NCBI RefSeq assembly: GCF_014197145.1 | Contig: NZ_JACIEZ010000003.1 | Coordinates: 434,001-498,000, forward strand | DNA from: Gellertiella hungarica | Lineage (GTDB): Bacteria; Pseudomonadota; Alphaproteobacteria; Rhizobiales; Rhizobiaceae | Length of the DNA stretch: 64,000 bases | Reading direction: 5' to 3' | Shown: piece by piece, positions 56,501 to 64,000 of the stretch | Position numbering within the stretch: position 1 is the stretch's first letter | Layout of the letters: each line of letters begins with the position of its first letter | The notes under the pieces: model-generated | Databases searched by the model: none | What the model saw: only the letters and a program-made list of their open reading frames with translations | Told to the model about the DNA's origin: nothing | Made by a program: the position numbers and the translations under genes

Positions 56501-56995
56501 ATCAGGAACTCGGTGCCATTCTTCTGGCCCGACGGGACCCTTGATGCCGGTGTTGCTGGCATCGCCGCCCTTGCCGCTGAAGTCCGTCCAGACGACGAAG
56601 AATCCACCGTCGTCCAGCTCCGTTATGGCAGGCGTTCCCTGCGTCAGCTCGGTTTCCGTATTGACGAGAAACTCGTCGGTTGCCACCTCGACGACATGCA
56701 CCTGCTTGTCGGAAACCGTGTATTCGAGCTCCACGGGCCCGCGATAGCCTTCCTTGGGAACGAAGGTGAAGGAACCGTCCGGCATCCAATCGATCGTCCC
56801 GAGGCCCGACTTGATCACTACGTCGGTCACGACAAGTCCGTCCCTTTCGGCGTCGGTGTCGTTGGCAAGCAGGCCGGCGGCGGCGGAGACGACCAGCTTG
56901 CTGCCTGGCGGGACCGTGAAGTAATCGGCAGTTCCCACCGGAACCTGATTGGACGATACCACGGGCCGCTTTTCGGTGTTGACAAATATATCCAT
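53524..56995 (-). pseudogene. frameshifted giant cadherin-like/RTX adhesin
   Basis: One ancestral protein of about 1,150 residues is split between two frames. The 5' part (56995 down to about 56545) starts MDIFVNTEKRPVVSSNQ, has a VCBS/cadherin-like domain and the first 'EFLVNT...FVVWTDFSG' repeat. The frame then shifts and the remainder continues to 53524. At the junction only 7 nt separate ATCAAG from TCGGGC, where sister repeats have 18 nt (IKAQIFDASG), implying a net 11-nt loss. Downstream are five more such repeats, four to five cadherin-like domains ('D.DGD.L.....adHG'), a cadherin domain and RTX calcium repeats (GGAGNDRINGGDGADRLFGE). Intact relatives are type I-secreted surface adhesins. 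A sequencing error is the alternative. Confidence 0.85.
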
Positions 56996-57065
56996 GGACG
57001 GGCACCCCTCTTATCCAGACAGGCCGTCAGGGTAGAATGAATTATTCGTTAACTCTAATATTTAA

Positions 57066-57079
57066 ACGGACTAGTCCGT
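57066..57079. promoter_or_regulatory. perfect 14-bp palindrome, candidate TetR-type operator
   Basis: ACGGACTAGTCCGT reads identically on both strands. It lies between the divergent adhesin and photolyase genes, 70 bp and 104 bp from their starts, within an AT-rich stretch likely to hold a promoter. Palindromes centred on CTAG with GGAC arms are typical of TetR-family operators. No TetR gene is in the window. Confidence 0.5.
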
Positions 57080-57182
57080 CGCTCCCGAGACCGACAAAGC
57101 TTGAAACTTTCCCACCGCCTGTTCCGTCATCCGCCCGGCGGGCGGATGGCTCGCATCGAGTGCATTCAGAAAGGGCCTTGTC

Positions 57183-58658
57183 TTGGCATCCTCCTCTCCC
57201 CTCATTCTCTGGTTCCGCAAGGACCTTCGGCTTGACGACCACATCGCGCTGATCAAGGCGGCCAGGAGTGGCAGGCCGGTCATCCCGGTCTTCATCCTCG
57301 CCGACGAGGGATCGCCCTACGCGCCCCTTGGCGCAGCACAGCGCTGGTGGCTCAACCATTCCCTCGAGGCGCTCGCTAGATCGCTCGAGCAAAAGGGCAG
57401 CAGGCTGGTTCTGAGGCGCGGCGCTCCGGAAACGGTGCTTGCGGCCCTTGCAGCCGAAACGGGGGCAAATGTAGTTGCCGTGACAGACCTGCCGGACCCG
57501 GCCGGCCGGAAGGAAGACGAACGCATCGCGGGCGTCCTGGAGGAAAGGGGTGTCGCGCTCCACGGTTTCGGCGGGCTGCTGCTGCACGATCCGGAAAAGC
57601 TCCGCACCGGCAGCGGGGGCGGTTTTCGCGTCTACACCCCTTTCTGGCGCGCCCTGAACCAGCAGGCAGCCCCTGCCCCGCCGCGGCCTGCGCCGGATGC
57701 ATGGACCCACCCCGCACGATGGCCGGAGAGCGAGCCGCTGACGTCCTTTGATCTCCTTCCCCGCAAGCCGGACTGGGCTAGGGAATTCGGGTCGCATTGG
57801 ACACCGGGGGAAAAGGGAGCGCTGGACCGGCTGCACCGCTTCACGGAGGGCGCGCTCAAGGGATATGCTGTGAACCGCGACCGGCCCGGCATCGATGGCA
57901 CATCGGGCATGTCTCCCCATCTGGCGATGGGTGAAGTTTCCCCCCGGCGCATCTGGGCTGCGGTCGAGGAACGCCGGGAGGGCGAAAGGAACGGCCCCGA
58001 TGGCGAGGATATCGAGCGCTACCAGAAGGAGCTCGTCTGGCGGGAGTTTTCCTATCATCTGCTGCACCATTTCCCCGAGCTTGCCACCCGCAACTGGACC
58101 CCGGCCTTCGATTCCTTCTCCTGGGTGGACGATCCGGCGGGGCTCGAGGCATGGAAGCGCGGGCTTACCGGCTATCCGATCGTGGATGCAGGCATGCGCC
58201 AGCTCTGGCGGCACGGCTGGATGCACAATCGCGTGCGGATGATCGTCGCGTCCTTTCTCATCAAGGACCTGCTGATCGACTGGCGCGTGGGGGAAAAGTG
58301 GTTTCGCGACACGCTGGTCGACGCCGATCCAGGCTCGAATGCGGCGAGCTGGCAGTGGGTGGCCGGTTCGGGCGCCGATGCCTCCCCCTTCTTCCGGATC
58401 TTCAATCCGATCCTGCAGGGGGAAAAGTTCGATCCGGACGGCACCTACGTCAGAACCTTCGTTCCGGAGCTTTCGCGCCTGCCGACCAAGCTCATCCATC
58501 GCCCCTTCGAAGCATCGCTGGTCGAGTTGCGCGCCGCAGGCATAAGCCTCGGCAGCACCTATCCGCGGCCGGTGGTGGATCACCGTTTTGCCCGCGACCG
58601 GGCGCTCGCGGCGCTGGCCGAACTGAAGGCGGAGAAGGGTCAGCCGATAAAAAAGTAA
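57183..58658 (+). CDS. phr: deoxyribodipyrimidine photolyase (CPD class I)
   Basis: This flavoprotein repairs UV-induced cyclobutane pyrimidine dimers with blue light. The 491-residue protein has the N-terminal antenna-binding domain (LILWFRKDLRLDDH) and the C-terminal FAD domain (ELVWREFSYHLLHHFP; GLTGYPIVDAGMRQLWRHGW; MHNRVRMIVASFLIKDL; GSNAASWQWVAGSGADASPF). All photolyase signature blocks are intact. The only start compatible with the antenna domain is TTG at 57183, an uncommon initiator. It precedes the FAD oxidoreductase by 89 bp. Confidence 0.93.
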   Translation: MASSSPLILWFRKDLRLDDHIALIKAARSGRPVIPVFILADEGSPYAPLGAAQRWWLNHSLEALARSLEQKGSRLVLRRGAPETVLAALAAETGANVVAVTDLPDPAGRKEDERIAGVLEERGVALHGFGGLLLHDPEKLRTGSGGGFRVYTPFWRALNQQAAPAPPRPAPDAWTHPARWPESEPLTSFDLLPRKPDWAREFGSHWTPGEKGALDRLHRFTEGALKGYAVNRDRPGIDGTSGMSPHLAMGEVSPRRIWAAVEERREGERNGPDGEDIERYQKELVWREFSYHLLHHFPELATRNWTPAFDSFSWVDDPAGLEAWKRGLTGYPIVDAGMRQLWRHGWMHNRVRMIVASFLIKDLLIDWRVGEKWFRDTLVDADPGSNAASWQWVAGSGADASPFFRIFNPILQGEKFDPDGTYVRTFVPELSRLPTKLIHRPFEASLVELRAAGISLGSTYPRPVVDHRFARDRALAALAELKAEKGQPIKK

Positions 58659-58747
58659 GGAATGACTGAAACTTCGCAATGGCGCGGTCCGTCTCTGATA
58701 TGATCCAACCGCCCGCTTGGGGGCCAACAGACGTTTCAGGGGGTTTT

Positions 58748-60097
58748 ATGAACGCAACCTTTCAGACCTATACCAGAGGGCCGGGCTTCAACCGGCCCCG
58801 GTTGAAGATTGCGATCATCGGGTCGGGGATCTCGGGCGCTTCGGCAGCCTGGGCTCTCCATCCGCATCACGATGTCATTCTGTATGAAAAGAGCAGCCGG
58901 CCGGGGGGCCATACGGCGACAGCGGACATCGATTACAACGGCAAGGCCATCTCGGTGGATACGGGGTTCATCGTCTATAACGAGGCCACCTATCCCAATC
59001 TCGCCGCCCTCTTCGCGGAGCTGGAGGTGGACACCCATGCCAGCGACATGAGCTTTGCCCTTTCGCTGGACCACGGGCGCCTCGAATGGGCGGGCGACGG
59101 CCTGTCGACGCTCTTTGCGCAGAAGCGCAATCTTTTTCGCCCGTCTTTCCTGCTGATGATCCGCGAGATCCTGCGCTTCAACCGCCAGTGCCTCGCCGAC
59201 CGCGCGGCGGGCCATCTCAGCCGGCTGTCGATCGGAGATTACCTGAACTGGCGCGGTTTCTCGCCCGGCTTTACCAACAATTACCTCGTGCCGATGGCGG
59301 CGGCGATCTGGTCCAGTCCGGCGGCGCGCCTTCTCGATTTCCCCGCCGAACAGTTCGTCAATTTCTTCGACAACCACCGGCTCATCTACCTCAAGCCGCA
59401 CCAGTGGCGGACGGTGTCCGGCGGCAGCAGGAACTACCTGGCAAAGCTTCTCGCGCCGCTCGGCCCGCGTCTCAGGCTGGATTGCGGGATAGCCGAGGTG
59501 CGCCGGGTGGGCGGTCAGGTCGCGGTGCGCGACGTCACCGGCACGGAAACCCTGTTCGACAAGGTGATCTTCGCAAGCCACAGCGACCAGACGCTGGCCA
59601 TGCTGAAGGATGCCAATGCCGAAGAGCGGCGCCTGCTTTCGGCCATCCCCTACCAGCCGAACCATGTCGTCCTGCACCGGGACGAGAGCCTGATGCCGAC
59701 CCGGCGCAAGGTGTGGGCATCCTGGAACTATCTGCGCTCCAGCAGGAGCGACTCGAAGGCCGCCACGGTCACCTACTGGATGAACCGGCTGCAGGGCATC
59801 GACAACCGTTACCCGCTGTTCGTCACCCTCAACCCAGACCGGGAGATCGACCGGTCGAAGATCTTCGCGGAATATGTCTACGAGCATCCGCTCTTCGATG
59901 CCCGGGCGATGGCGGCCCAGGCGGAGCTTCCCGGCATTCAGGGGAAGAACAACTGCTACTTCACCGGCGCATGGACCGCCTACGGCTTCCATGAGGACGG
60001 TCTTCGCTCCGGCCTGATGGCGGCTGCGGATCTGGGAGCGCATGTTCCGTGGATGACGCCCGCGCGTCCGCAAAACCCTGTTCAGGTGGCGGCATGA
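58748..60097 (+). CDS. FAD/NAD(P)-binding amine-oxidase-like oxidoreductase
   Basis: This 449-residue flavoprotein has an N-terminal FAD motif (IAIIGSGISGASAAWAL, then EKSSRPGGHTAT) and conserved blocks VDTGFIVYNEATYPNL, WRTVSGGSRNYL and NNCYFTGAWTAYGFHEDGL. Members of this family recur with DUF1365 and CFA-synthase-like genes, and in Rhodobacter the set is induced by singlet oxygen through RpoE/ChrR. The substrate is probably a membrane lipid, but this is unproven. The ATG at 58748 has AGGGGG upstream; the stop overlaps the next ATG by 4 bp. Confidence 0.88.
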   Translation: MNATFQTYTRGPGFNRPRLKIAIIGSGISGASAAWALHPHHDVILYEKSSRPGGHTATADIDYNGKAISVDTGFIVYNEATYPNLAALFAELEVDTHASDMSFALSLDHGRLEWAGDGLSTLFAQKRNLFRPSFLLMIREILRFNRQCLADRAAGHLSRLSIGDYLNWRGFSPGFTNNYLVPMAAAIWSSPAARLLDFPAEQFVNFFDNHRLIYLKPHQWRTVSGGSRNYLAKLLAPLGPRLRLDCGIAEVRRVGGQVAVRDVTGTETLFDKVIFASHSDQTLAMLKDANAEERRLLSAIPYQPNHVVLHRDESLMPTRRKVWASWNYLRSSRSDSKAATVTYWMNRLQGIDNRYPLFVTLNPDREIDRSKIFAEYVYEHPLFDARAMAAQAELPGIQGKNNCYFTGAWTAYGFHEDGLRSGLMAAADLGAHVPWMTPARPQNPVQVAA

Positions 60098-61020
60098 CCG
60101 CCCTGCCCGACAAAGGCATAAGGCTCTCACGGAACGGCCCGGCGCCGTCCGTGGCGGCCTGCATCTACGAAGGGCAGGTCATGCACCAGCGGCTGAAGCC
60201 CTTCGGCCATCGCTTCAACTACCGCGTCTTCTCCCTGATGATCGATCTCGACCGCCTGGAGGAGGCCGACGGGCTCGCAAGGGGCTTCTCGGTCAACCGG
60301 TTCAACTGGGTGGCCTTCCACGAGCGCGACCATCTGGACGAGGGCGAGACAGACCTTGCCCGGACGGCGCGCCGGCGCTTTCGCGAAGGGGGCGTCACCG
60401 AGCCCCTCGCCCGTATCCTGCTGGTTTCCTATCCGCGGGTGCTGGGCAAGGTGTTCAATCCGCTGGCGGTCTATTACGGCTACGATGCGGAGGGCGAGCT
60501 GCGTGGCATGACCTACGAGGTGCGCAACACCTTTGGCGGGCTGCACCGCTATGTCTGCCCCGTTGTGCCCGGCGCGATGAGCGAGGCGGGGCTTCGCCAG
60601 CAGGCCGACAAGATCTTCCGCGTGTCGCCCTTCGTCGAGATGAACATGCGCTACCACTTCCGGATGCTGCCGCCCGGCGAGGAGGTGCGCTGGCGGATTC
60701 TCGAAACCGATCCGGAAGGCCCGCTGCTCTCGGCCACTTTTGCCGGCAGCCGGCGCCCTCTCGATGCCGCTACCCTGTTGCGCGTTCTCGCCCGTGTTCC
60801 GCTGCTTCCCATAACAGTTTTGGGCGGAATCCACTGGGAAGCCCTCAAGATCTGGCTCAAGGGCGCCAAATTCATACCTGAATCAAAAAAAGTCACCAAT
60901 GCCACCGATTCGTCACAATTGCCGTCCGCCAATTTCCATCCTAGACTGGAACCGGATGCGGCAGGTTCCCGTTCGACATCTGGCGATGGGCACGGGTTGC
61001 GGCTGCAGCTCAAGCGATGA
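60094..61020 (+). CDS. DUF1365 protein
   Basis: This 308-residue protein is defined by YEGQVMHQRLKPFGHRFNYR near its start, LVSYPRVLGKVFNPLAVYYG, and the later KIFRVSPFVEMNMRYHFR block. DUF1365 has no established activity; it is encoded with FAD oxidoreductase and CFA-synthase-like genes in many light- or stress-regulated clusters. The last ~50 residues are a hydrophilic low-complexity tail. The ATG overlaps the preceding stop (ATGA), and the CFA-like gene begins 18 bp downstream. Confidence 0.9.
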   Translation: MTALPDKGIRLSRNGPAPSVAACIYEGQVMHQRLKPFGHRFNYRVFSLMIDLDRLEEADGLARGFSVNRFNWVAFHERDHLDEGETDLARTARRRFREGGVTEPLARILLVSYPRVLGKVFNPLAVYYGYDAEGELRGMTYEVRNTFGGLHRYVCPVVPGAMSEAGLRQQADKIFRVSPFVEMNMRYHFRMLPPGEEVRWRILETDPEGPLLSATFAGSRRPLDAATLLRVLARVPLLPITVLGGIHWEALKIWLKGAKFIPESKKVTNATDSSQLPSANFHPRLEPDAAGSRSTSGDGHGLRLQLKR

Positions 61021-61038
61021 TTGCTGGAGATAGGTTCT

Positions 61039-62298
61039 ATGTCGAACTCGCATGTTTTGAATGGGTCGGCTGGCAAGGCCGTCGAGCATGTTTCGGTCGA
61101 AAATATTTCGCGCATATTGAAGGGCCTTCCGGCGAAGGCCCAGATGGTCCTGAAAAGCCTCGTCCAGATGGACAAGGGCACCCTGCAGCTCACCATACCC
61201 GACGGACGGACGCTGGCCATCAAGGGCCGAGAGCCGGGCCCGGCGGCATCGGTCACGCTTCACAACTGGAACCTGCCGCAGCGGGCCATCACGGGCGGGA
61301 CCATCGCGGTGGCCGAGAGCTACATGGACGGAGACTGGGACAGCCCCGATGTCGGCGCCTTCCTCGAGCTCTTTTTGGCCAACCGGCATATCGGTGACCG
61401 GTTCTCCAATGGCGCCCGCGGTCTTTTCCGGCTGATCGAGCGGTTCCGCCACTGGCTGAACCGCAACACCAAGGAAGGCTCGAAGCGCAACATCTCCGCC
61501 CACTACGATCTCGGAAACGCCTTCTACCGGGAGTGGCTCGACAGCACGATGACCTACTCGTCGGCGCTCTACGAGGAGGGCGTCACGGATCTCGCGACCG
61601 CACAGACGGCGAAATACCGCGCCCTCGCCCGCGCCGCCGGCATCGGTCCCGGTGACCACGTGCTGGAAATCGGATGCGGCTGGGGCGGCTTCGCCGAGTT
61701 CGCCGCGCGGGAGATCGGCTGCCGGGTGACCGGGTTGACGATCAGCCGGGAGCAACTTGCCTTTGCCCGCGAGCGCATCGCCAAGGCGGGGCTGGAGGAC
61801 AAGGTTACCTTCAAGTTCCAGGATTACCGCGACGAGCGGGAGCAGTATGACCGGATCATTTCCATCGAGATGTTCGAGGCGGTGGGCGAGCAATACTGGC
61901 CGGTCTATTTCGACAAGCTCAGCCAGTGCCTGAAGCCCGGGGGCCGTGCGGGGCTTCAGATCATCACGATCAAGCCGGAATCCTACAGGGAATACCGCTC
62001 CAATCCCGATTTCATCCAGAAATACGTCTTCCCTGGCGGCATGCTGCCGACGGAAGAGCATCTGACGGAACTGGCAGCCGCTGTGGGCTTGCGTGAAACC
62101 GGCAACTTCGGCTTCGGTCAGGATTATGCGCGGACGCTGGCCGAATGGCGGGTTCGCTTCTGGGCCGTGTGGGAGAAGGTCAAGCCGCTCGGCTTCGACG
62201 AGCGCTTCAAGCGGCTCTGGGAATTCTACTTCTACTATTGCGAGGCAGGCTTCCGCGACGGAAACATCGACGTTCGCCAGATCGTGCTCCAGAAATAG
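61039..62298 (+). CDS. cyclopropane-fatty-acid synthase-like phospholipid methyltransferase
   Basis: This 419-residue SAM-dependent enzyme should methylate unsaturated acyl chains of membrane phospholipids. The SAM motif VLEIGCGWGGFAEFAA and the family blocks ISAHYDLGNAFYREWLD, ISIEMFEAVGEQYW and YVFPGGMLPTEEHL are clear. At the position where E. coli Cfa has MQYSCAY (Cys139), this protein reads MTYSSALY, so the cysteine is serine. This suggests the subclass found with DUF1365 rather than classical Cfa. The ATG at 61039 with GGAG upstream is preferred over a TTG at 61021. Confidence 0.88.
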   Translation: MSNSHVLNGSAGKAVEHVSVENISRILKGLPAKAQMVLKSLVQMDKGTLQLTIPDGRTLAIKGREPGPAASVTLHNWNLPQRAITGGTIAVAESYMDGDWDSPDVGAFLELFLANRHIGDRFSNGARGLFRLIERFRHWLNRNTKEGSKRNISAHYDLGNAFYREWLDSTMTYSSALYEEGVTDLATAQTAKYRALARAAGIGPGDHVLEIGCGWGGFAEFAAREIGCRVTGLTISREQLAFARERIAKAGLEDKVTFKFQDYRDEREQYDRIISIEMFEAVGEQYWPVYFDKLSQCLKPGGRAGLQIITIKPESYREYRSNPDFIQKYVFPGGMLPTEEHLTELAAAVGLRETGNFGFGQDYARTLAEWRVRFWAVWEKVKPLGFDERFKRLWEFYFYYCEAGFRDGNIDVRQIVLQK

Positions 62299-62322
62299 GA
62301 GCATCCGCTCCCCGATAACGAG

Positions 62323-62348
62323 ACGGCCGCGCATCGAGCGGCCGTTTT
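62323..62348 (+). terminator. terminator of the lipid-modification cluster
   Basis: ACGGCCGC (62323-62330) pairs with GCGGCCGT (62338-62345) around GCATCGA and is followed by TTT. It lies between the convergent CFA-like and SDR genes. Confidence 0.78.
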
Positions 62349-62358
62349 GCTTTGCGCG

Positions 62359-63147
62359 TCACCAGCGGGTGACACGCCGGACGATCGGGAAATAGAGGCT
62401 GTAGGGCAGGAATTTCAGCAATTTCAGCGGCCAGGTGAAACGCTTCGGGAAGGTGATCTCGAAACTGTCCGAGCGAAGCCCCTCATGGATGGCCTCCGCC
62501 GCCGCTCCGGCGGTTTGCAGGGCCGGCATGTGGAACTTGTTCTTTGCCGTCGCGGCCGTCTCCACGAAGCCGGGATTGATCACCTGCAGCTTTATGTTCA
62601 TCCGGTCGAGGTCGAATTTCAGGCTCTCCGCCATGTTGATGAGCGCGGCCTTCGTCGCACCATAGGCCGCGGATGTGGGCAGGCCGCCGTAACCGGTGAC
62701 GGAGGAAACGATGGCGATCTGCCCCCTGCCCCTCGTCTTCATCGCCGAGATCGCGGGCACCAGGCAATTGACCACACCCGTCAGATTGACCGCGAAGGTG
62801 CGCTCGAAGTCCCGGAGATGCAGGTCATGTCCCCGCACGGGGACATAGATGCCGGCATTGAGCACGCAGAGCGACAGCGGCCCGTGATCGTATTCGATGG
62901 ACGCAAGCACCCGGGTCATGTCGTCCGCAGACGTCACGTCGCCCTCCAGCACGATGATGCTGCCCGTAGCGCCCGCTGCCTCCCGCTGGAGATCGTAGAG
63001 CGCATCGTGGGAGCGGGCCGTGACCGCGACGCGATATCCGGACCCGGCAAGCCTCAAGGCCAGCGCCCTGCCGATGCCGGAGCTCGCTCCGGTGATCCAG
63101 ACGATCCCCTCTTCGGGGGACATCATCCCTTTCTTCATGCGCGGCAT
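62359..63147 (-). CDS. short-chain dehydrogenase/reductase
   Basis: This is a 262-residue classical SDR. The cofactor motif TGASSGIGRA, NAGIYVP, the catalytic serine in IVSSVTGYGG and the YGATK active-site motif (Tyr and Lys) are intact. The arginine after the first strand (TARS) suggests NADPH. The C-terminus is hydrophobic and basic (WPLKLLKFLPYSLYFPIVRR), hinting at membrane association. An SDR is often part of the same cluster as the FAD oxidoreductase/DUF1365/CFA genes elsewhere; here it is convergent with them. The start could be 63147 or one of three nearby downstream ATGs. Confidence 0.88.
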   Translation of the reverse strand: MPRMKKGMMSPEEGIVWITGASSGIGRALALRLAGSGYRVAVTARSHDALYDLQREAAGATGSIIVLEGDVTSADDMTRVLASIEYDHGPLSLCVLNAGIYVPVRGHDLHLRDFERTFAVNLTGVVNCLVPAISAMKTRGRGQIAIVSSVTGYGGLPTSAAYGATKAALINMAESLKFDLDRMNIKLQVINPGFVETAATAKNKFHMPALQTAGAAAEAIHEGLRSDSFEITFPKRFTWPLKLLKFLPYSLYFPIVRRVTRW

Positions 63148-63377
63148 CCTTTCCTTGCAGAGCGCCAGCAACGCCCACCATTCCCCGCCAAGGCGGAGAT
63201 TTGAGGGCGATGAAGCGGAGTTTTCGCGCCCATTGACGCAGGCTACGGATGGAAAGTTGCTGAAACTGCTCAAATTTTGTTCCTTCCCCTGCCGACTTGG
63301 AAGATATTTTCTTGTCTTGCCGAGCTTGTGGTCGGAAAAGTCACTTCCTATTCTGAGACCAACCAAAGAGAGATTCC

Positions 63378-64000
63378 ATGTCCGTCCGTCAGTCTGTCCT
63401 GGATGCCATCGGCAACACGCCCCTGATCCACCTGAAGGGTCCTTCGGAGGCAACCGGCTGCACGATTCTCGGCAAGGCGGAGTTTCTCAATCCCGGTCAG
63501 TCGGTGAAGGATCGCGCGGCTCTTTCCATCATCCGTCATGCGGAGAAGAGCGGCGCCCTGAAGCCCGGCGGCGTCATCGTGGAAGGCACGGCGGGCAATA
63601 CCGGCATCGGCCTTGCGCTGGTTGCCAATGCCCTCGGCTATCGCACCGTCATCGTGATTCCGGAAACGCAGAGCCAGGAAAAGAAGGACGCGCTGCGCCT
63701 TCTCGGCGCGGAGCTGGTGGAAGTGCCGGCAGCCCCTTACAAGAATCCCAACAATTACGTGCGCCTGTCGGGCCGCCTCGCCGCGGAGCTGGCGGCCAGG
63801 GAACCCAATGGCGCCATCTGGGCAAACCAGTTCGACAACGTCGCCAACCGGGAAGCCCATATCGAGACGACGGCACCGGAAATCTGGCGCGATACGGATG
63901 GCAAGGTGGACGGTTTCATCTGCGCCGTGGGTTCGGGTGGCACGCTTGCGGGCGTTGCGGCCGGGCTTCGCGCCCGCAATCCCGACATCAAGATCGGCCT
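63378..64000 (+). CDS. cysK: cysteine synthase A, N-terminal part (cut by window edge)
   Basis: This PLP enzyme makes cysteine from O-acetylserine and sulfide. The visible 207 residues include AIGNTPLIHL, the PLP lysine in LNPGQSVKDRAAL, the substrate loop EGTAGNTGIGLA and the PLP-phosphate loop GSGGTLAGVA. MSVRQSVLDAIGNTP at 63378, preceded by AAAGAGAGA, is the start. The C-terminal third lies beyond the right edge. Confidence 0.93.
   Translation, partial: MSVRQSVLDAIGNTPLIHLKGPSEATGCTILGKAEFLNPGQSVKDRAALSIIRHAEKSGALKPGGVIVEGTAGNTGIGLALVANALGYRTVIVIPETQSQEKKDALRLLGAELVEVPAAPYKNPNNYVRLSGRLAAELAAREPNGAIWANQFDNVANREAHIETTAPEIWRDTDGKVDGFICAVGSGGTLAGVAAGLRARNPDIKIG

Noticed and set aside
56282-56995. 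237-residue minus-strand frame as an independent gene
   Set aside because: Only its first ~150 residues resemble the adhesin; after the junction it reads out-of-frame residues. It is the 5' fragment of the frameshifted gene.
58701-58706. TGATCC motif upstream of the FAD oxidoreductase, as an RpoE/ChrR-type -35 element
   Set aside because: The hexamer fits the Rhodobacter RpoE -35, but at 17-18 bp downstream the sequence (CCAACA/CAACAG) does not match the expected -10. It also lies downstream of the photolyase with no rpoE-chrR nearby.

Overview
The window looks like chromosomal core from an alphaproteobacterium of the order Hyphomicrobiales, most likely family Rhizobiaceae. It is GC-rich with very long antisense shadow frames. 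The family assignment rests on gene content and order: an ExoR-type periplasmic regulator beside exonuclease III, PopZ beside valS, an scpA-scpB/tatABC/serS/surE/pcm cluster, fused SecDF, two tandem DUF1127 genes, a class I PHA synthase next to sfsA/map/radC, and a heme-NO-binding protein paired with a GGDEF/EAL protein. Species cannot be named from this evidence.

Layout. 1-2.5 kb (minus): the N-terminal part of homoserine dehydrogenase, an AlaC-type aminotransferase and a small lipoprotein. 2.7-8.6 kb (plus): phaC, sfsA, map, radC and soluble transhydrogenase. 8.7-12.3 kb (minus): trigger factor, tRNA-Leu and a GDYXXLXY/DUF2157 membrane pair. 12.6-13.8 kb (plus): an apparent small RNA with anti-Shine-Dalgarno loops and two DUF1127 mini-proteins. 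13.8-21.1 kb: trmFO, then a minus-strand yajC-secDF unit carrying bacterial relatives of two mitochondrial complex I assembly factors, then a DUF815 ATPase. 21.2-31.4 kb (minus): one long cell-envelope, chromosome and export block (LysM/M23 lipoprotein, pcm, surE, serS, tatCBA, an orphan ABC ATPase, scpB, scpA, nagZ). 31.6-37.8 kb (minus): a 1039-residue SPOR protein, argS and dgt. 38-40 kb: an A-type Fe-S carrier, xth and exoR. 40.7-49.1 kb (minus): a FadL-like porin, valS, two small ORFs, popZ, tolC and a second pcm-like gene. 49.5-52.5 kb: the H-NOX/c-di-GMP pair and a small PAS-like protein. 52.7-57 kb: tRNA-Cys, a small membrane protein, tRNA-Asn and a frameshifted cadherin/RTX adhesin. 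57.2-63.1 kb: a photolyase, FAD oxidoreductase, DUF1365 and CFA-synthase-like cluster with a convergent SDR. 63.4-64 kb: the start of cysteine synthase.

Most of the window is housekeeping. The best candidates for less-explored biology are: the H-NOX plus GGDEF/degenerate-EAL operon (gas-sensing control of c-di-GMP); the small RNA with two CCTCCTCC-type loops ahead of two DUF1127 genes; a putative 36-residue leader ORF coupled to a 58-residue membrane protein behind a dyad; the photolyase/lipid-modification cluster with a perfect 14-bp palindrome upstream; and the broken RTX adhesin. No CRISPR array, prophage, insertion sequence or defence island was seen.
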